Assembly: GCF_964026435.1 (NCBI RefSeq)
Contig: NZ_OZ032147.1
Coordinates: 744,001-808,000, forward strand
DNA length: 64,000 bases
Origin: Rickettsia endosymbiont of Gonocerus acuteangulatus
Lineage (GTDB): Bacteria; Pseudomonadota; Alphaproteobacteria; Rickettsiales; Rickettsiaceae
Direction of reading: 5' to 3'
The notes below the pieces were generated by a model. That model was not told where the DNA came from. It saw only the letters and a program-made list of their open reading frames with translations, and did no database searches. The first letter of the stretch is position 1. Each line of letters begins with the position of its first letter. Positions 1 to 9,855 of the stretch are shown in pieces. The position numbers were made by a program, and so were the translations under genes.

Positions 1-2
1 TC

Positions 3-134
3 ATTAAACGCTCTATGGCTTCAGGATATGCTGGTATAGAAAACGAGTTATTCTATCACGACAATACCTTCATGTTATTTGGCGATGCTAAGAAAGTAGT
101 TGAAGAGATTGTCAAGTTTCTAAATGAAGATTGA
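3..134 (+). CDS. pntB: NAD(P) transhydrogenase subunit beta, C-terminal end (partial)
   Basis: This is the last 43 codons of a gene that enters from the left edge. The translation contains [13 protein letters not shown] and [14 protein letters not shown], the conserved C-terminal NADP(H)-binding segment of the PntB subunit of the proton-translocating inner-membrane transhydrogenase, which couples the proton gradient to hydride transfer between NADH and NADP. The frame runs open from base 3 to a TGA stop at 132-134. The membrane part of the protein lies outside the window. The assignment rests on recognition of this conserved tail only. Confidence 0.85.
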   Translation: MKRSMASGYAGIENELFYHDNTFMLFGDAKKVVEEIVKFLNED

Positions 135-188
135 CTTAAATAACACCATTTGTTATAACCTTTCTTATTAAGCTAAAAAACAAATATC

Positions 189-758
189 ATGAATTCCCAA
201 AAAATATTACTGCTACTTCCAAAAGCTACGGCTATGTGGTTAATTGAAAATACCTCATTAACTTTTAAGCAGATTGCTGATTTTTGTGGTATTCATGAAC
301 TTGAAATAAAAGGTATGGCAGATGGTGAAGTAGCACAATCTATTAAAGGTCTTGATCCGATTGCAAATGGTCAGCTAACTCTGGAGGAAATTGATCGTTG
401 TAGCAAAGACCCTAAAAATGTCTTACAAATTTCTCATAGCCCTGCTTATGAATTAATGAAGAATCAGAAAAAACAACGTGCTAAATATACACCAATTGCA
501 AGACGTCAAGATAAACCTGATGCTATATATTGGTTACTACGTAATTATCCAGATATTCAAGATAATCAAGTAGTTAAGCTTATTGGTACTACTAAAAGTA
601 CTATCGACGCTATTAGAACCCGCAGCCATTGGAATATGAAATCTATTCACCCACGTGACCCTGTATTACTTGGACTCTGTAGTCAAGTAGAACTAAATAA
701 GGTAGTAGCTGTGTTAGAATCCGCATCAAGCCACAACAAGGAAACTAAAGAATCTTAA
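189..758 (+). CDS. trcR: DUF1013 / TrcR-like cell-cycle transcriptional regulator
   Basis: The 189-residue product matches the alphaproteobacterial DUF1013 family, whose Caulobacter member TrcR is a cell-cycle-associated transcription regulator. Visible family features are the N-terminal LPKATAMWLIENTSLTF segment, an HTH-like stretch (FKQIADFCGIHELEIKGMA), the central DPIANGQLT segment and a second helix-rich region with DAIYWLLRNYPD and LIGTTKSTIDAIR. Length is normal for the family. The gene sits 54 bases after pntB on the same strand. It has no membrane segment and is probably cytoplasmic and DNA- or RNA-polymerase-associated. The regulatory role is known from relatives, not shown here. 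Confidence 0.8.
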   Translation: MNSQKILLLLPKATAMWLIENTSLTFKQIADFCGIHELEIKGMADGEVAQSIKGLDPIANGQLTLEEIDRCSKDPKNVLQISHSPAYELMKNQKKQRAKYTPIARRQDKPDAIYWLLRNYPDIQDNQVVKLIGTTKSTIDAIRTRSHWNMKSIHPRDPVLLGLCSQVELNKVVAVLESASSHNKETKES

Positions 759-805
759 GACAAAAAACATCATTGTGAGAAGAAACTTAAAGTTTGACTA
801 ATTAA

Positions 806-1010
806 TCTCAGGAATTCTACTTTATGAGATTGCCACGTCGATTCTACGAATCTCCTCGCAATGAGGCATTGTTGCGTGGATACCAAATCGTCATTGCGAG
901 GAAATTACGAAGTAATTGACGAAGCAATCCAGCTAAAAAATACTAATAATATTAGTATTTTTTATTATTTTTTCTGGATTGCCACGCTCATTTCATTCGC
1001 TCGCAATGAC
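806..1010. repeat. Two rickettsial-type palindromic repeats in tandem
   Basis: The spacer between the trcR-like gene and cvpA holds two palindromic elements. The first (about 806-864) is a partial copy of the element also seen near 49460-49555 and 50215-50320, ending in CCTCGCAATGA. The second (890-1010) starts with GTCATTGCGAGGAAATT, ends with TCGCTCGCAATGAC and has an AT-rich centre that is itself palindromic (ACTAATAATATTAGT). A short reading frame across it is incidental. Such elements are a hallmark of Rickettsia intergenic DNA. Confidence 0.75.
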
Positions 1011-1060
1011 AACTTTCGATCCATGCAAAAAATGCCATCACACGACATCGAGCGTTTTTT

Positions 1061-1735
1061 CTAATCATCCACATCGGAAAATGCATCATTATCATTAAGC
1101 TCATCATCTATTTTTTGAGAATATTGGTTATTTTCATCATCGGATTTAGTAGATGAAGCTTTAAAATTACCTAAATCTTTGCTGTTTAAGGTTTTAACTG
1201 ATTTTAAAGTCTCAACAGGGATAATAACTATTATGTTTTTATTTAATTCGTCAAAATAGTCTGTAGTTAGAGATTCTTTAAGCACTCCTGAATATTTATT
1301 GCTTTTGCTGCTTGCTATAAAATCCTCTAGGGATTTACTTTTATAATAATTTTCAGATGTAAAAATCATTGTTACAAAAAATACTACAGCTGAAATAGCA
1401 GCTCCTACTGCAAAACCGGCTAATAATCCCAAGAATCGATCAATAAAACCATTTCTCATAAATGAAATTATTGCTAGGAATTTATAAACTATAAAAATGC
1501 ATAAGATTAAAGAAATAATATAGGATATAATACCGCTACTTATTACTCTTACAATCTCATTATGTACATATCTGCTTATTATTTGCGAAATATGTGGATA
1601 TAAGAAATATGTTAACATTATCGAGGTAATAAAACCAAGTATTCTTGTCGAAAAACCTATTATCCCTTGGTATAGTCCAAAAAACGAAAAAAGTGTGATG
1701 ATAGAAAAAATAGTAATATCAAAAAATGTGATCAT
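1061..1735 (-). CDS. cvpA: CvpA family inner-membrane protein
   Basis: The 224-residue protein has four hydrophobic segments in its first 130 residues (about 5-25, 30-48, 62-88, 100-128) and a hydrophilic, acidic C-terminal tail ending in NDNDAFSDVDD. The arrangement and the FFDITIFSIITLFSFFGLY start match the CvpA family, named for colicin V production and linked in other bacteria to envelope homeostasis. It is divergent from yqgE with a short shared upstream region. The exact role in Rickettsia is unknown. Confidence 0.75.
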   Translation of the reverse strand: MITFFDITIFSIITLFSFFGLYQGIIGFSTRILGFITSIMLTYFLYPHISQIISRYVHNEIVRVISSGIISYIISLILCIFIVYKFLAIISFMRNGFIDRFLGLLAGFAVGAAISAVVFFVTMIFTSENYYKSKSLEDFIASSKSNKYSGVLKESLTTDYFDELNKNIIVIIPVETLKSVKTLNSKDLGNFKASSTKSDDENNQYSQKIDDELNDNDAFSDVDD

Positions 1736-1812
1736 TATTGTTAACTTCTATTGAATAATTGAATTTAAATCTTATATACTTAATAAATAACTATTATAAT
1801 ACTAGTTTTATT

Positions 1813-2382
1813 ATGAATGATAAGATCTTTTATAACCTATCCGGTAAAACACTAGTTTCAACACCTTATGTAATTACAAAAGGTATCTACCATAAATCCT
1901 TGATTTATATGTTATCACATACAGAAGAAGGTGCAATAGGGTTAATGTTTAATCGTTTAGTAAATCATATAGATTTAAAATCATTTTTTAAAATAAAAAA
2001 TGATGAAATAGTAAATCCTGTTATGGTACCTATATATCTTGGCGGACCTGTAGAGCATGAAAAGGGATTCTTTTTGCATTCCACAGATTATAATAAAAAC
2101 TTATTGTTAGATTTTCATAATGATTTAGCAGTAAGCTCTAATTTAGAAATTTCAGAAGATATAGCTTTTGGTAAAGGACCTAAAAATAGCTTATTAATTG
2201 TAGGTTATACAGGATGGAAAGCAGGGCAGCTTGAAAAAGAACTAGAAGAAAATCTATGGCTGGTTATGGATTGTGATAAAGAATTTATTTTTGCTGATAA
2301 CCCTGAAAATAAATGGCATAATGCGTTGAAGCATTTAGGCATTGATGAAGCACATTTCTCTTCCCAAGTAGGAAGTGCTTAA
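1813..2382 (+). CDS. yqgE: YqgE/AlgH family protein (UPF0301)
   Basis: The protein shows the full YqgE/AlgH fold signature: [10 protein letters not shown] near the start, [17 protein letters not shown], the conserved [16 protein letters not shown] segment, and [19 protein letters not shown] towards the end. The frame is open from 1759, but the ATG at 1813 ([12 protein letters not shown]) gives 189 residues, the usual length for rickettsial members, so that start is preferred. It is a soluble protein of unclear function; AlgH was named from alginate regulation in Pseudomonas. Confidence 0.85.
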
Positions 2383-2755
2383 GTCAGCGTTATTGCGTGG
2401 ATCGAAAAACGCCCTAAGGTAGTCATCCCGTGGCTTGTCCACGGGATCCATCATAAAGCGAGAGAAATCGAGCTTTTAATTTAAAAATGTATAATGAAAC
2501 AATATTATGTTTATATATTAGCAAACCAGCGTAATGGTACATTACATATTGGAGTAACATCAAATATTATAAAAATTTGATTGAATCTGAAAATCCAGAA
2601 TGGCATGATTTATATGAAAAAATTATTTTATAATTTTTAACTGGATCTAGTTAGCAAGCCACGGGATGACATCGAGGGCGTTTTTGAACTCCATCAAGCT
2701 ACCAAAAGTTTTTGTATATGCAATAAATCCCGTCTCTCCTTGCAATGAAGAGTTT
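2383..2755. repeat. Palindromic-repeat spacer
   Basis: This spacer between yqgE and the midA-like gene is built of palindromic-repeat pieces. One recognisable hairpin is GTCATCCCGTGGCTTG/TCCACGGGATCC around 2419-2449. The related phrase AGCAAGCCACGGGATGACA recurs near 2651-2670 and in other spacers of this window. A degraded GIY-YIG gene fragment lies inside it and is listed separately. Confidence 0.65.
2494..2633 (+). pseudogene. GIY-YIG endonuclease-like gene, degraded remnant
   Basis: The frame beginning MKQYYVYILANQRNGTLHIGVTSNI is the N-terminal GIY-YIG signature of the small UvrC-like nuclease family, with YVYIL and LHIGVT corresponding to the two motif halves. It reaches an in-frame stop after about 30 residues. 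A second phase encodes ESENPEWHDLYEKIIL, which matches the C-terminal end of the same small proteins (PEWKDLYE). The middle, some 50 residues, is missing, so this is a decayed copy inside a repeat-rich spacer. Confidence 0.7.
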
Positions 2756-3832
2756 TTAATTCATCACCTGCAATACCTTAAATAACCCGCCCATTTCTTT
2801 CAGAGATATCAACCTATTTACTTGTCTCTCTATTAGCTCTGCTTGCTCGGGATTAAGTTTGTTTTGCAGCGTTTGCTTGCGTAGTAAAATCCCGTTTTCT
2901 ATTAAGAAATCATGTTGTGAGATTGTATCTATTACATTTATTTTGCTATTTTGAGCTACTGTTTTGAGCACATAAAAATCTACATTGGCTGATAAATCTG
3001 CTTCCCCTAAATTCTCAATTATCGGGCAATATTTATGATTTTTTATAGCCTGCAAGGTTGAGTTATATTGATATCTAGTCCTAATATTCGGGTTTATATC
3101 ATAGCCGTAATCTATTATAAGACCGCTTCCGCCTAATTCTTTTATATGCTCGGATATAAATTTCATAATCTCTATAGATTTATAGGGCTCTTCAAGCACT
3201 GCTCCATCTTTCGCATCTAAATGGGTCTTCTGTAAATAGTCTTGTAATTGTTTACTAACAGCTATTTTATCATACTTGATTTTCCCATCTACCGGCTGTA
3301 CTACAAATATTCTTTCATACCATGATTCTTTTACTTTGATATATTGCTTTATCGGCATAGCATCAAAGAACTCATTAGCTATTATTAGAGCGGGTTTTTT
3401 GTGGATATCTTCTATAGATGCGTACCAATTAATCGGTAAATCAAAGTTTTGTAGATTGGATTTTTGCTGAACAATAAAATTTTCATTGATATCAATTAAG
3501 TGAATCGATAAGGCGTTATAAAATTCTGGAACTAATTTTGCTGTGCGTAATAAGTCCCGCATTAATAACCCTCGCCCTGGACCAAGTTCAACTATATTAA
3601 GATCTTTAGGACTACCGATTCTTTGCCATTCTTTTATACACCATAAACCTATAATCTCACCAAATAGCTGCGAAACTTCAGGAGCGGTAGTAAAATCCCC
3701 TTCTTCTGCTAAGGATTTCGTTTGCCTATAATAAGAAGTCGGGCTTAAATGTAAAACTTCCTGCATAAGACGATCACAAGTGATATAGCCACTTTGCTCA
3801 ATTATTTCCCTTATTTTGTGATCGATCGACAT
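2756..3832 (-). CDS. Class I SAM-dependent methyltransferase, MidA/NDUFAF7 family
   Basis: The 358-residue product contains the MidA-type methyltransferase core. Motif I is [17 protein letters not shown] at about residues 79-95. It is preceded by the family phrase [20 protein letters not shown] and followed by [16 protein letters not shown] and LIIDYGYD. In mitochondria NDUFAF7 methylates an arginine of complex I subunit NDUFS2, and alphaproteobacterial members may act similarly; that role is inferred. The start codon overlaps the end of lgt by 22 bases, so the two are probably co-transcribed with lgt first. Confidence 0.85.
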   Translation of the reverse strand: MSIDHKIREIIEQSGYITCDRLMQEVLHLSPTSYYRQTKSLAEEGDFTTAPEVSQLFGEIIGLWCIKEWQRIGSPKDLNIVELGPGRGLLMRDLLRTAKLVPEFYNALSIHLIDINENFIVQQKSNLQNFDLPINWYASIEDIHKKPALIIANEFFDAMPIKQYIKVKESWYERIFVVQPVDGKIKYDKIAVSKQLQDYLQKTHLDAKDGAVLEEPYKSIEIMKFISEHIKELGGSGLIIDYGYDINPNIRTRYQYNSTLQAIKNHKYCPIIENLGEADLSANVDFYVLKTVAQNSKINVIDTISQHDFLIENGILLRKQTLQNKLNPEQAELIERQVNRLISLKEMGGLFKVLQVMN

Positions 3833-4602
3833 TCTGTTTTTATTATTAAATAACTACCTAAAAGTAATAGTGGCATCGATAAAATCTGCCCCATAGTTAA
3901 ACTATCAAAAATAAAACCGATTTGCACATCCGGCTCTCTAAATATCTCAATAATTATTCTAAAAAGAGAATAAAACATTAAAAACAAACCTGAGTTTAAA
4001 CCTTGCTTTTTAATTGTATTACGTTTAAATACAGCATAAGCCAAAATACAAAATAACACTAACCCTTCAAAGAAAGCTTCATATAATTGACTAGGATGAC
4101 GCAAGCTTAAATCGCTATCTGGAAAAATTACACCGATAGATGAATTTGTAACACGCCCATATAATTCACCATTAATAAAATTAGCAATTCTGCCGAAAAA
4201 TAAGCCAATTGGGACTACTGGAGCAATAATATCGGTAAGACTTAAGAAATTAAGTTTATGCCATTTGCAAAATATATAAGCAACAATAATAACTCCTATA
4301 GCACCACCGTGAAAGGACATTCCACCCTCATATGTTTTTAAAATCTCTATCGGATTTGAAAAATATTTATAAGGATTATATAATAGAATATAGCCGAGTC
4401 TGCCTCCGACTATTATTCCAATAATAGCGTAAGTAACAAACTCCTCTAAATTTTTCTTAGTGATTTGTGTAGGAAATTTTTCTATAATTTTACTTGCATA
4501 AAACCAACCAAGTAAAATTCCAACTACATATGAAAGAGAGTACCAAGATATAGCAAGCGGTCCTATAGAAAAAATAATAGGATTAATATTCGGAAATGTC
4601 AT
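3811..4602 (-). CDS. lgt: Prolipoprotein diacylglyceryl transferase
   Basis: Lgt transfers diacylglycerol from phosphatidylglycerol to the lipobox cysteine of prolipoproteins, the first step of lipoprotein maturation in the inner membrane. The 263-residue protein is polytopic, with about seven hydrophobic segments. It carries the family motifs [11 protein letters not shown] (about 94-104) and [14 protein letters not shown] (about 137-150, containing the essential Arg-Asn-Glu residues), plus HPSQLYEA. Length is normal. It overlaps the downstream methyltransferase gene by 22 bases, suggesting an operon. Confidence 0.93.
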   Translation of the reverse strand: MTFPNINPIIFSIGPLAISWYSLSYVVGILLGWFYASKIIEKFPTQITKKNLEEFVTYAIIGIIVGGRLGYILLYNPYKYFSNPIEILKTYEGGMSFHGGAIGVIIVAYIFCKWHKLNFLSLTDIIAPVVPIGLFFGRIANFINGELYGRVTNSSIGVIFPDSDLSLRHPSQLYEAFFEGLVLFCILAYAVFKRNTIKKQGLNSGLFLMFYSLFRIIIEIFREPDVQIGFIFDSLTMGQILSMPLLLLGSYLIIKTECRSITK

Positions 4603-4712
4603 AGTTAAAAAGTTATTTTGTTCTTTTTAGTTAAATTTATTGATAAAAATAAAATTTTTAGTAATAATGAAAATTTATTTATAATTATACATAATAATAT
4701 GATAGGTAAAAT

Positions 4713-5879
4713 ATGCAATATTTAATGGATTTATATCGTACATCAAGTACTGAAATAGTAATGTTATTTGTTATGTTGGTATCTATTATACCTTTAGTAT
4801 TTTTAATTAAAAAACTAATTTTTGTTCCAATAAAAAATTATTTAACAAGACATAATTATGAAGATTATGAAAGAGTGCTGAAGAAATATCCAATATTTCG
4901 TTATTTATTACACTCTCTATTAGGGGTTTATTTCGTATTTTGGGGAAATATCTTTCATCCTACTTCTTTTAAAGCACATATATTACTTGGAATTAAAGAC
5001 ACTATAGTCATATTATATGTCAGTTTATCTTTCACTATGTTATTACTGACTCTTATAGATGCTGGGGCTGACCTTTATCATAATAGAATTAAAACTTTTG
5101 CCAAAAAAGCTCCTCTAAGTTTATATTTTCAAATATTAAAAATATTTGTCATGATCATTTCGGCTATGATAACTATTTCTTATTTGCTAAATATTTCGCT
5201 TAGTGCTTTTTTAACAAGTTTAGGTGCTGCCGCTGCTCTTTTAACATTCATCTTTAAAGACACTATGCTTGGGTTAATTGCAAGTCTTCAACTGACTAGT
5301 CAAGATATTATCAATATAGGTGACTGGGTGCGTATTGGTGAAGTCGAAGGAACAGTCGAAAAAATTACTATCTCTGTAGTGACAATTAGAAATTTTGATC
5401 AATCTATTTCAACTATTCCTACTTCTAGTGTTTTAAGTTCCAACGTTATAAATTATAAAGGAGTCGATGAGGCAGGAGCAAGAAGAGTAAAAAGAGAATT
5501 TAACATCAATATGGCAACTATTAATTTTTGTGATTCTACTATCCTAACAAATCTAAAAAAATCTCCTTATCTATCAAAAGATATAATTAATAAAATCACA
5601 CTTGATAAAGATGAAAAAGATCTAACCAATATTAAAGTATTTAAATTATATGTCCAAGAATATCTAAAAAATAATTCTGCTGTTTATACTGATGGGTTTA
5701 CTTTTCTAGTAAGACAACTTGAACCGACTGTTAATGGCTTACCTATCGAGATATATATTTTCGTTAAAGAAATAAGTTTAATAGGATATGAAAAAGTTCA
5801 AGCCGATATTTTTGAACATATAATTTCCGTATTGCCTGAATTTAAATTAAAAATCTTCCAAAATGTCGGTATAGTGTAG
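4713..5879 (+). CDS. mscS: Mechanosensitive ion channel, MscS family (YbdG-like)
   Basis: The 388-residue protein has several N-terminal membrane segments (about 15-35, 63-85, 90-118, 135-160) leading to the MscS pore and beta-domain signature: a pore helix with SLGAAAALLTFIFKDTMLGLIASLQL at about 169-194, then IGDWVRIGEVEGTVEKITISVVTIR and IPTSSVLSSNVINYKG. These channels open under membrane tension and release solutes on osmotic downshock. The extended cytoplasmic domain with RRVKREFNINM resembles the YbdG subgroup. It is transcribed divergently from lgt. Confidence 0.88.
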   Translation: MQYLMDLYRTSSTEIVMLFVMLVSIIPLVFLIKKLIFVPIKNYLTRHNYEDYERVLKKYPIFRYLLHSLLGVYFVFWGNIFHPTSFKAHILLGIKDTIVILYVSLSFTMLLLTLIDAGADLYHNRIKTFAKKAPLSLYFQILKIFVMIISAMITISYLLNISLSAFLTSLGAAAALLTFIFKDTMLGLIASLQLTSQDIINIGDWVRIGEVEGTVEKITISVVTIRNFDQSISTIPTSSVLSSNVINYKGVDEAGARRVKREFNINMATINFCDSTILTNLKKSPYLSKDIINKITLDKDEKDLTNIKVFKLYVQEYLKNNSAVYTDGFTFLVRQLEPTVNGLPIEIYIFVKEISLIGYEKVQADIFEHIISVLPEFKLKIFQNVGIV

Positions 5880-6100
5880 GGTATTTTGTCATCCCGTGGC
5901 TTGACCACAATACTCAAAAAGATAATCTAAAAGTGTAGATAGACGAAGTTTAATTTGGAAAAGAGCAAGGAGTCTATAAGGCGAGGAGCGGCAGCAGTTA
6001 CTTAATACGTGAGCATCACAGATCTTATAAGACGACGTAGCCAATTTTTCAAATTAAACGAGTATATCCTTGATTATTTTATTTAAATCCTATAAAATTT
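5880..6100. repeat. Palindromic repeat between mscS and yidC
   Basis: The spacer holds a GTCATCCCGTGGCTTGACC fragment directly after mscS and then an element running from about 5935 to 6075. Its internal phrases (GAGCAAGGAGTCTATAAG, GACGACGTAGCCAATTTTTC) are the reverse complement of a repeat downstream of dut near 52510-52625, so the two are copies of one palindromic family. Confidence 0.7.
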
Positions 6101-6135
6101 AAAGCTCTAAAATATAAAAAATTAAGTACTTACTA

Positions 6136-7815
6136 ATGAATAATAATATAGTTAATCTTATAGCAGCCATTGTACTGTCTTTAGGTATAATTTTTGGTTG
6201 GCAATATTTTATTGTAAAACCACAGCAGCAAAAGCAGCAACAACAAATAGCGTTGCAGAAAGCAAAAGATTTAAAGAAAAAAGAATCTGCACAATTAGAG
6301 GCTACACCTGTTATTGTTCAAGAAGCAAGTCAAGCACCACGTATTAAAATAGATTCAAATGCACTTTCTGGCTCTATTTCATTAAAAGGACTTAGATTTG
6401 ATGATTTAATTTTGAAAAAATATAAGCAAGATTTATCTGAAAATAGTCCTGAAGTAGTGTTATTTTCACCATCTGATACTAAAGATGCATATTTTGCAGA
6501 AATAGGCTGGGTGAGTAATTTATCTAGTGTAAAGCTACCTAATAACGAAACTATATGGAATAGTGATAGTGAAATATTAACCCCTGAAAAACCAGTTAAT
6601 TTATTTTGGGTTAATGAGGATGGTGTTAAATTTTTAATAGCTATTACAGTAGATGAAAATTATTTATTTACCATAGAACAAACCATCGTCAATAATAGTA
6701 CTCAAGAACTTCCTGTGCAGTCTTATGGCTTAATAAATCGTAAATATACTGCTGTAGAAAAAGCCGTAAATATACTACATCAAGGTCCTATTGGATGTAT
6801 AGACGAAAACCTAAAAGAATATTCATATGATGATATTAAGGACAAAAAAAGTGAGAAATTTTCCTCAAGTAAAGTTGATTGGATTGGAATTACTGATAAA
6901 TATTGGCTTACTTCTTTAATCCCTGATAAATCAAGTAATTATAGTTCAAACTTTAATTATGCAGTTAAACAAGAAGTAGAGAGATATCAAGTAGATTTTA
7001 TTTCGCCTGTACAAATAGTAAAACCAGGTGAGAATTTTTCTATTAAAGGAAGATTTTTTGCGGGAGCAAAGAAAGTAGATTTGCTAGATAAATACGAAAA
7101 ACAATATGACATTAAATTATTTGATAGAGCTATAGATTTCGGTTGGTTTTATATAATTACTAAGCCAGTTTTCTATGCTATGAACTTCTTTTATAAATAT
7201 GTTGGTAATTTCGGTATCAGTATCTTAATAGTTACTGTTATTATTAAGTTATTGATGTTTACTTTGGCTAATAAATCCTATCGTTCGATGAAAAGAATGA
7301 AGAATTTACAGCCTGAAATTAATAGGATAAAAAATTTATATGGTGATGATAAAGCTCGTTTAAATCAAGAAATTATGGCTTTATATAAAAAGGAAAAAGT
7401 CAATCCCGTAGCTGGTTGTTTGCCTATACTTGTTCAAATACCGGTATTTTTCTCTATCTATAAAGTGCTTTATGTTACTATTGAAATGCGTCAAGCACCA
7501 TTCTACGGCTGGATTAAAGACTTATCCGCTCCTGATCCTACTAGTATCTTTAACTTATTTGGGTTATTGCCGTATTCTTTACCTTCATTCCTAATGATTG
7601 GTGCATGGCCTATCTTAATGGCTATTACTATGTTCCTACAACAAAGAATGAGTCCTGAGCCTGCTGATCCAGTACAAGCTCAAGTAATGAAATTTATGCC
7701 TTTGGTTTTTCTGGTAATGTTTAGTAGTTTTCCGGCAGGTCTTTTAATATATTGGTCTTGGAACAATATATTATCCATAATCCAGCAATATTATATTAAT
7801 AAGCTAGATAAATAA
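6136..7815 (+). CDS. yidC: Membrane protein insertase YidC
   Basis: YidC inserts proteins into the inner membrane alone or with SecYEG. The 559-residue protein has an N-terminal membrane anchor (about 5-25), a Q-rich linker, a large periplasmic beta domain (about 60-330) and the conserved insertase domain. In the latter, [38 protein letters not shown] and [13 protein letters not shown] mark the helical core. Length is typical of Gram-negative YidC. It is followed within about 25 bases by pgsA, so the two are likely one unit. Confidence 0.96.
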   Translation: MNNNIVNLIAAIVLSLGIIFGWQYFIVKPQQQKQQQQIALQKAKDLKKKESAQLEATPVIVQEASQAPRIKIDSNALSGSISLKGLRFDDLILKKYKQDLSENSPEVVLFSPSDTKDAYFAEIGWVSNLSSVKLPNNETIWNSDSEILTPEKPVNLFWVNEDGVKFLIAITVDENYLFTIEQTIVNNSTQELPVQSYGLINRKYTAVEKAVNILHQGPIGCIDENLKEYSYDDIKDKKSEKFSSSKVDWIGITDKYWLTSLIPDKSSNYSSNFNYAVKQEVERYQVDFISPVQIVKPGENFSIKGRFFAGAKKVDLLDKYEKQYDIKLFDRAIDFGWFYIITKPVFYAMNFFYKYVGNFGISILIVTVIIKLLMFTLANKSYRSMKRMKNLQPEINRIKNLYGDDKARLNQEIMALYKKEKVNPVAGCLPILVQIPVFFSIYKVLYVTIEMRQAPFYGWIKDLSAPDPTSIFNLFGLLPYSLPSFLMIGAWPILMAITMFLQQRMSPEPADPVQAQVMKFMPLVFLVMFSSFPAGLLIYWSWNNILSIIQQYYINKLDK

Positions 7816-7838
7816 ATGGAGTGTTTATAATATAATTG

Positions 7839-8384
7839 ATGAAAATTGATAAAAATTTACCTAACTATTTGACGATTGCCCGAATAGCTGCAATTCCAGT
7901 TATTATACTAACATTTTATATTAATAGCCCTCTTGCCCGCACGCTTGGAGCATTACTATTTGTGCTAGCTAGTATTACGGATTTTTTTGATGGTTATATT
8001 GCAAGAAAATATAACTTGGTTACAAGTTTTGGTAAAATGCTTGACCCAATTGCTGATAAATTATTAGTTGGCTGTGTTATTATAATGTTATTGAAGAAAA
8101 GTGATGTAGATGAAATTCCATGTTTATTGATATTGACAAGAGAGTTTTTAGTTAGCAGTCTTCGAGAATTTTTAGCATTAGTTAAAGTTAGCGTTCCTGT
8201 ATCAACACTTGCAAAAACTAAAACCTTTTTACAAATGTTTGCTTTATCAATATTAGTACTAGGATCAAAAGGTTCTAATATTATCTATCTTGATTTAATT
8301 GGAGAAATAATTTTATGGATTGCAGCCTTTCTAACAATCATAACTGGTTATTCTTACTTTAAAGCATGTAAGAAATATTTTTAA
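7839..8384 (+). CDS. pgsA: CDP-diacylglycerol-glycerol-3-phosphate 3-phosphatidyltransferase
   Basis: PgsA makes phosphatidylglycerophosphate, the committed step to phosphatidylglycerol, in the inner membrane. The complete CDP-alcohol phosphotransferase signature is present at about residues 48-75: [13 protein letters not shown], then [12 protein letters not shown]. The protein has about five hydrophobic segments and starts [11 protein letters not shown], as usual for the family. An in-frame TTG lies just upstream, but the ATG at 7839 is the natural start. It follows yidC closely on the same strand. Confidence 0.94.
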   Translation: MKIDKNLPNYLTIARIAAIPVIILTFYINSPLARTLGALLFVLASITDFFDGYIARKYNLVTSFGKMLDPIADKLLVGCVIIMLLKKSDVDEIPCLLILTREFLVSSLREFLALVKVSVPVSTLAKTKTFLQMFALSILVLGSKGSNIIYLDLIGEIILWIAAFLTIITGYSYFKACKKYF

Positions 8385-8401
8385 TTTTAGGTTTATTAAA
8401 T

Positions 8402-8895
8402 ATGCTTGCCGACAAAAAGATTATAAAAGTAGAAGTAAGTAAAGAACATTTAAAAACTCTAAATGAAGCTTCAACTCTTTTAATAAGTTGCGTAGATTTT
8501 AGATTGATAGATGAAACAGATAAGTTAATGAAACAACTAGGTTTAGAGGATGATTTCGATAAGGTATCACTTCCGCCTCACTTGCCCTTGTTAATGAGAA
8601 ATATACCTATTGGGGAAAAACTATAGAAGATACTATAGAAATTTTGCAAGACTTACATAACATCAAACAAATCATTTTCCTTGATCATCGTGAATGCGGG
8701 GCTTATAAAAAGCTCATAGCCGAAGAACGTTTAAGCACTAAAGAAAAAGAAACTGAAGCACATACGGAAATTTTAAATAAAGCCCGTAAGATAATCAAAG
8801 AAAAATTCCCACAACTAAAAGTTTATACTTTCTTAATGGGTCTTGATGGAGTGATAGAACAGATTTATGAGCGTGAAAATTCAAGGACTAAGTAG
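8402..8895 (+). pseudogene. Beta-carbonic-anhydrase-like protein, frameshifted and truncated
   Basis: Two consecutive frames together encode a small beta-carbonic-anhydrase-like protein. The first (8402-8626) has [10 protein letters not shown], corresponding to the CxDxR zinc and catalytic motif. The second phase, readable from about 8575 as [20 protein letters not shown] and on to [13 protein letters not shown], has the HxxCG zinc motif. The phase change lies near 8570-8576, where the usual LPGASLALV loop would be; the simplest reading is a loss of about four bases. The C-terminus runs into the end of an IS30 fragment from about 8877, so the last residues are transposon-derived. Function is probably lost. 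The family call rests on motifs. Confidence 0.6.
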
Positions 8896-8942
8896 AACAA
8901 AACCTATAAATTTTCTGCCTAAATTGCATTGGGGGTTTTATA
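8877..8942 (-). mobile_element. IS30 terminal fragment
   Basis: The stretch GAAAATTCAAGGACTAAG onward is the 3'-side end of the IS30 element found complete at 57879-58944. It breaks off after about 65 bases where IS481 sequence starts. Confidence 0.85.
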
Positions 8943-9048
8943 TGTAGTAGTTGACATTTGATCTTACATTTAATTAAAATAATGTATTAAAAAATACAGA
9001 TAAAAAATAGGAGGTCACAATGCACTTAAATCAAAAAATAATAAAGCC
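8943..9048 (+). mobile_element. IS481-type element, left-end fragment
   Basis: This begins with the inverted repeat TGTAGTAGTTGACATTTG and runs through the transposase ribosome site (AGGAGGT) and the first codons (MHLNQKIIKP) of the element found at 34192-38536, then stops. It preserves the uninterrupted promoter region that the group II intron splits in the other copy. Confidence 0.85.
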
Positions 9049-9329
9049 TATGCAACGACAGTTTTCTTGCCGAGGGGTGACAGTTTTCTTTGCCGGTTAT
9101 GGTGGTAGTGTATTGCTCATCCCAATCTCCTTGTTATCTATTGTATTACTTCAGTTTTAAATTGTTTGAATGTTGTCATCCCTCATTCTTATTAGGATTT
9201 AAATCATAATTAAGCATTATAAATAACTCATTTAGAGCATCTTTAGAAGAATAATTCTTATTGCCTTCGTAATGTGTTGTAGCAACTAATTCCTTTATCA
9301 CTGCTCTTATTGATAACCATACAATTAAA
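9049..9329. other. Unassigned mosaic sequence between IS fragments
   Basis: No intact gene is visible here. The minus strand from about 9329 to 9178 is open and would encode VWLSIRAVIKELVATTHYEG and KDALNELFIMLNYDLNP before a stop, which looks like the C-terminal tail of a real but unrecognised protein cut off by the IS200 insertion. Bases 9049-9150 contain two short phrases with CAGTTTTCTT that may be another element's end. Confidence 0.4.
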
Positions 9330-9854
9330 TCTCTTTTGGGTATATTCCCCGCCGCTTGCGGCGTAATATGGCGGAATGAGCAAATATATACATAAAAGTC
9401 ATAATGTTACGGTACTGCTGTATCACATGGTATTTCCAGCAAAATATCGCCGAGCAGTGTTTGACGTATCAGTTGATCAAGTATTACGAGAAATATGTTT
9501 AGAGATAGAAAAGAGATATCAAATAAAATTTTTAGAAATAGGGGTTGATGAAGATCATGTCCATTTTTTGGTACAATCTGTACCAACCTATAGCGTAACA
9601 AAAATAGTAACAACAATTAAAAGTGTTACAGCTCGTCAAATATTTAGACAGTGTCCACAGGTAAAGAAACAATTATGGGGTGGAGAATTTTGGACTGATG
9701 GATATTTTACGAGTACGGTAGGTAAGCATGGAAATGAGAATATGATAGGAAAATACGTAAAAAACCAAGGCAAGGAATATCAGAAACTGCATGAGGATCA
9801 TCAGCTAGCTTTCTTCTAAAATACCCCGCTGCTTGCGGCGGGGATTACTTTTAT
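9330..9854 (+). mobile_element. IS200 copy 1 (525 bp)
   Basis: The boundaries come from comparing four copies in this window (9330, 31466, 54153, 63221): all share TCTCTTTTGGGTATATT at one end and GGGGATTACTTTTAT at the other. Sub-terminal hairpins (CCCCGCCGCTTGCGGCG on the left, CCCCGCTGCTTGCGGCGGGG on the right) are typical of IS200/IS605 ends. Left flank TTAA fits the family's tetranucleotide target habit. Confidence 0.9.
9376..9819 (+). CDS. tnpA: IS200 family Y1 transposase TnpA
   Basis: The 147-residue protein is a complete single-domain HUH (Y1) transposase. DEDHVHFLVQSVP carries the His-x-His metal site, and GKYVKNQGKEYQKL carries the catalytic tyrosine. It cuts and joins single-stranded DNA at the hairpin ends. 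The identical protein is encoded by all four copies in the window, which suggests recent transposition or gene conversion. No tnpB is present, as in IS200 proper. Confidence 0.95.
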   Translation: MSKYIHKSHNVTVLLYHMVFPAKYRRAVFDVSVDQVLREICLEIEKRYQIKFLEIGVDEDHVHFLVQSVPTYSVTKIVTTIKSVTARQIFRQCPQVKKQLWGGEFWTDGYFTSTVGKHGNENMIGKYVKNQGKEYQKLHEDHQLAFF

Positions 9855-9855
9855 T

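Noticed and set aside
861-1064. 67-residue frame near cvpA
   Set aside because: It lies wholly in palindromic repeats and has no ribosome site or family resemblance.
9407-9616. 69-residue frame opposite tnpA, present in all IS200 copies
   Set aside because: Antisense shadow of tnpA; identical only because the element is identical.
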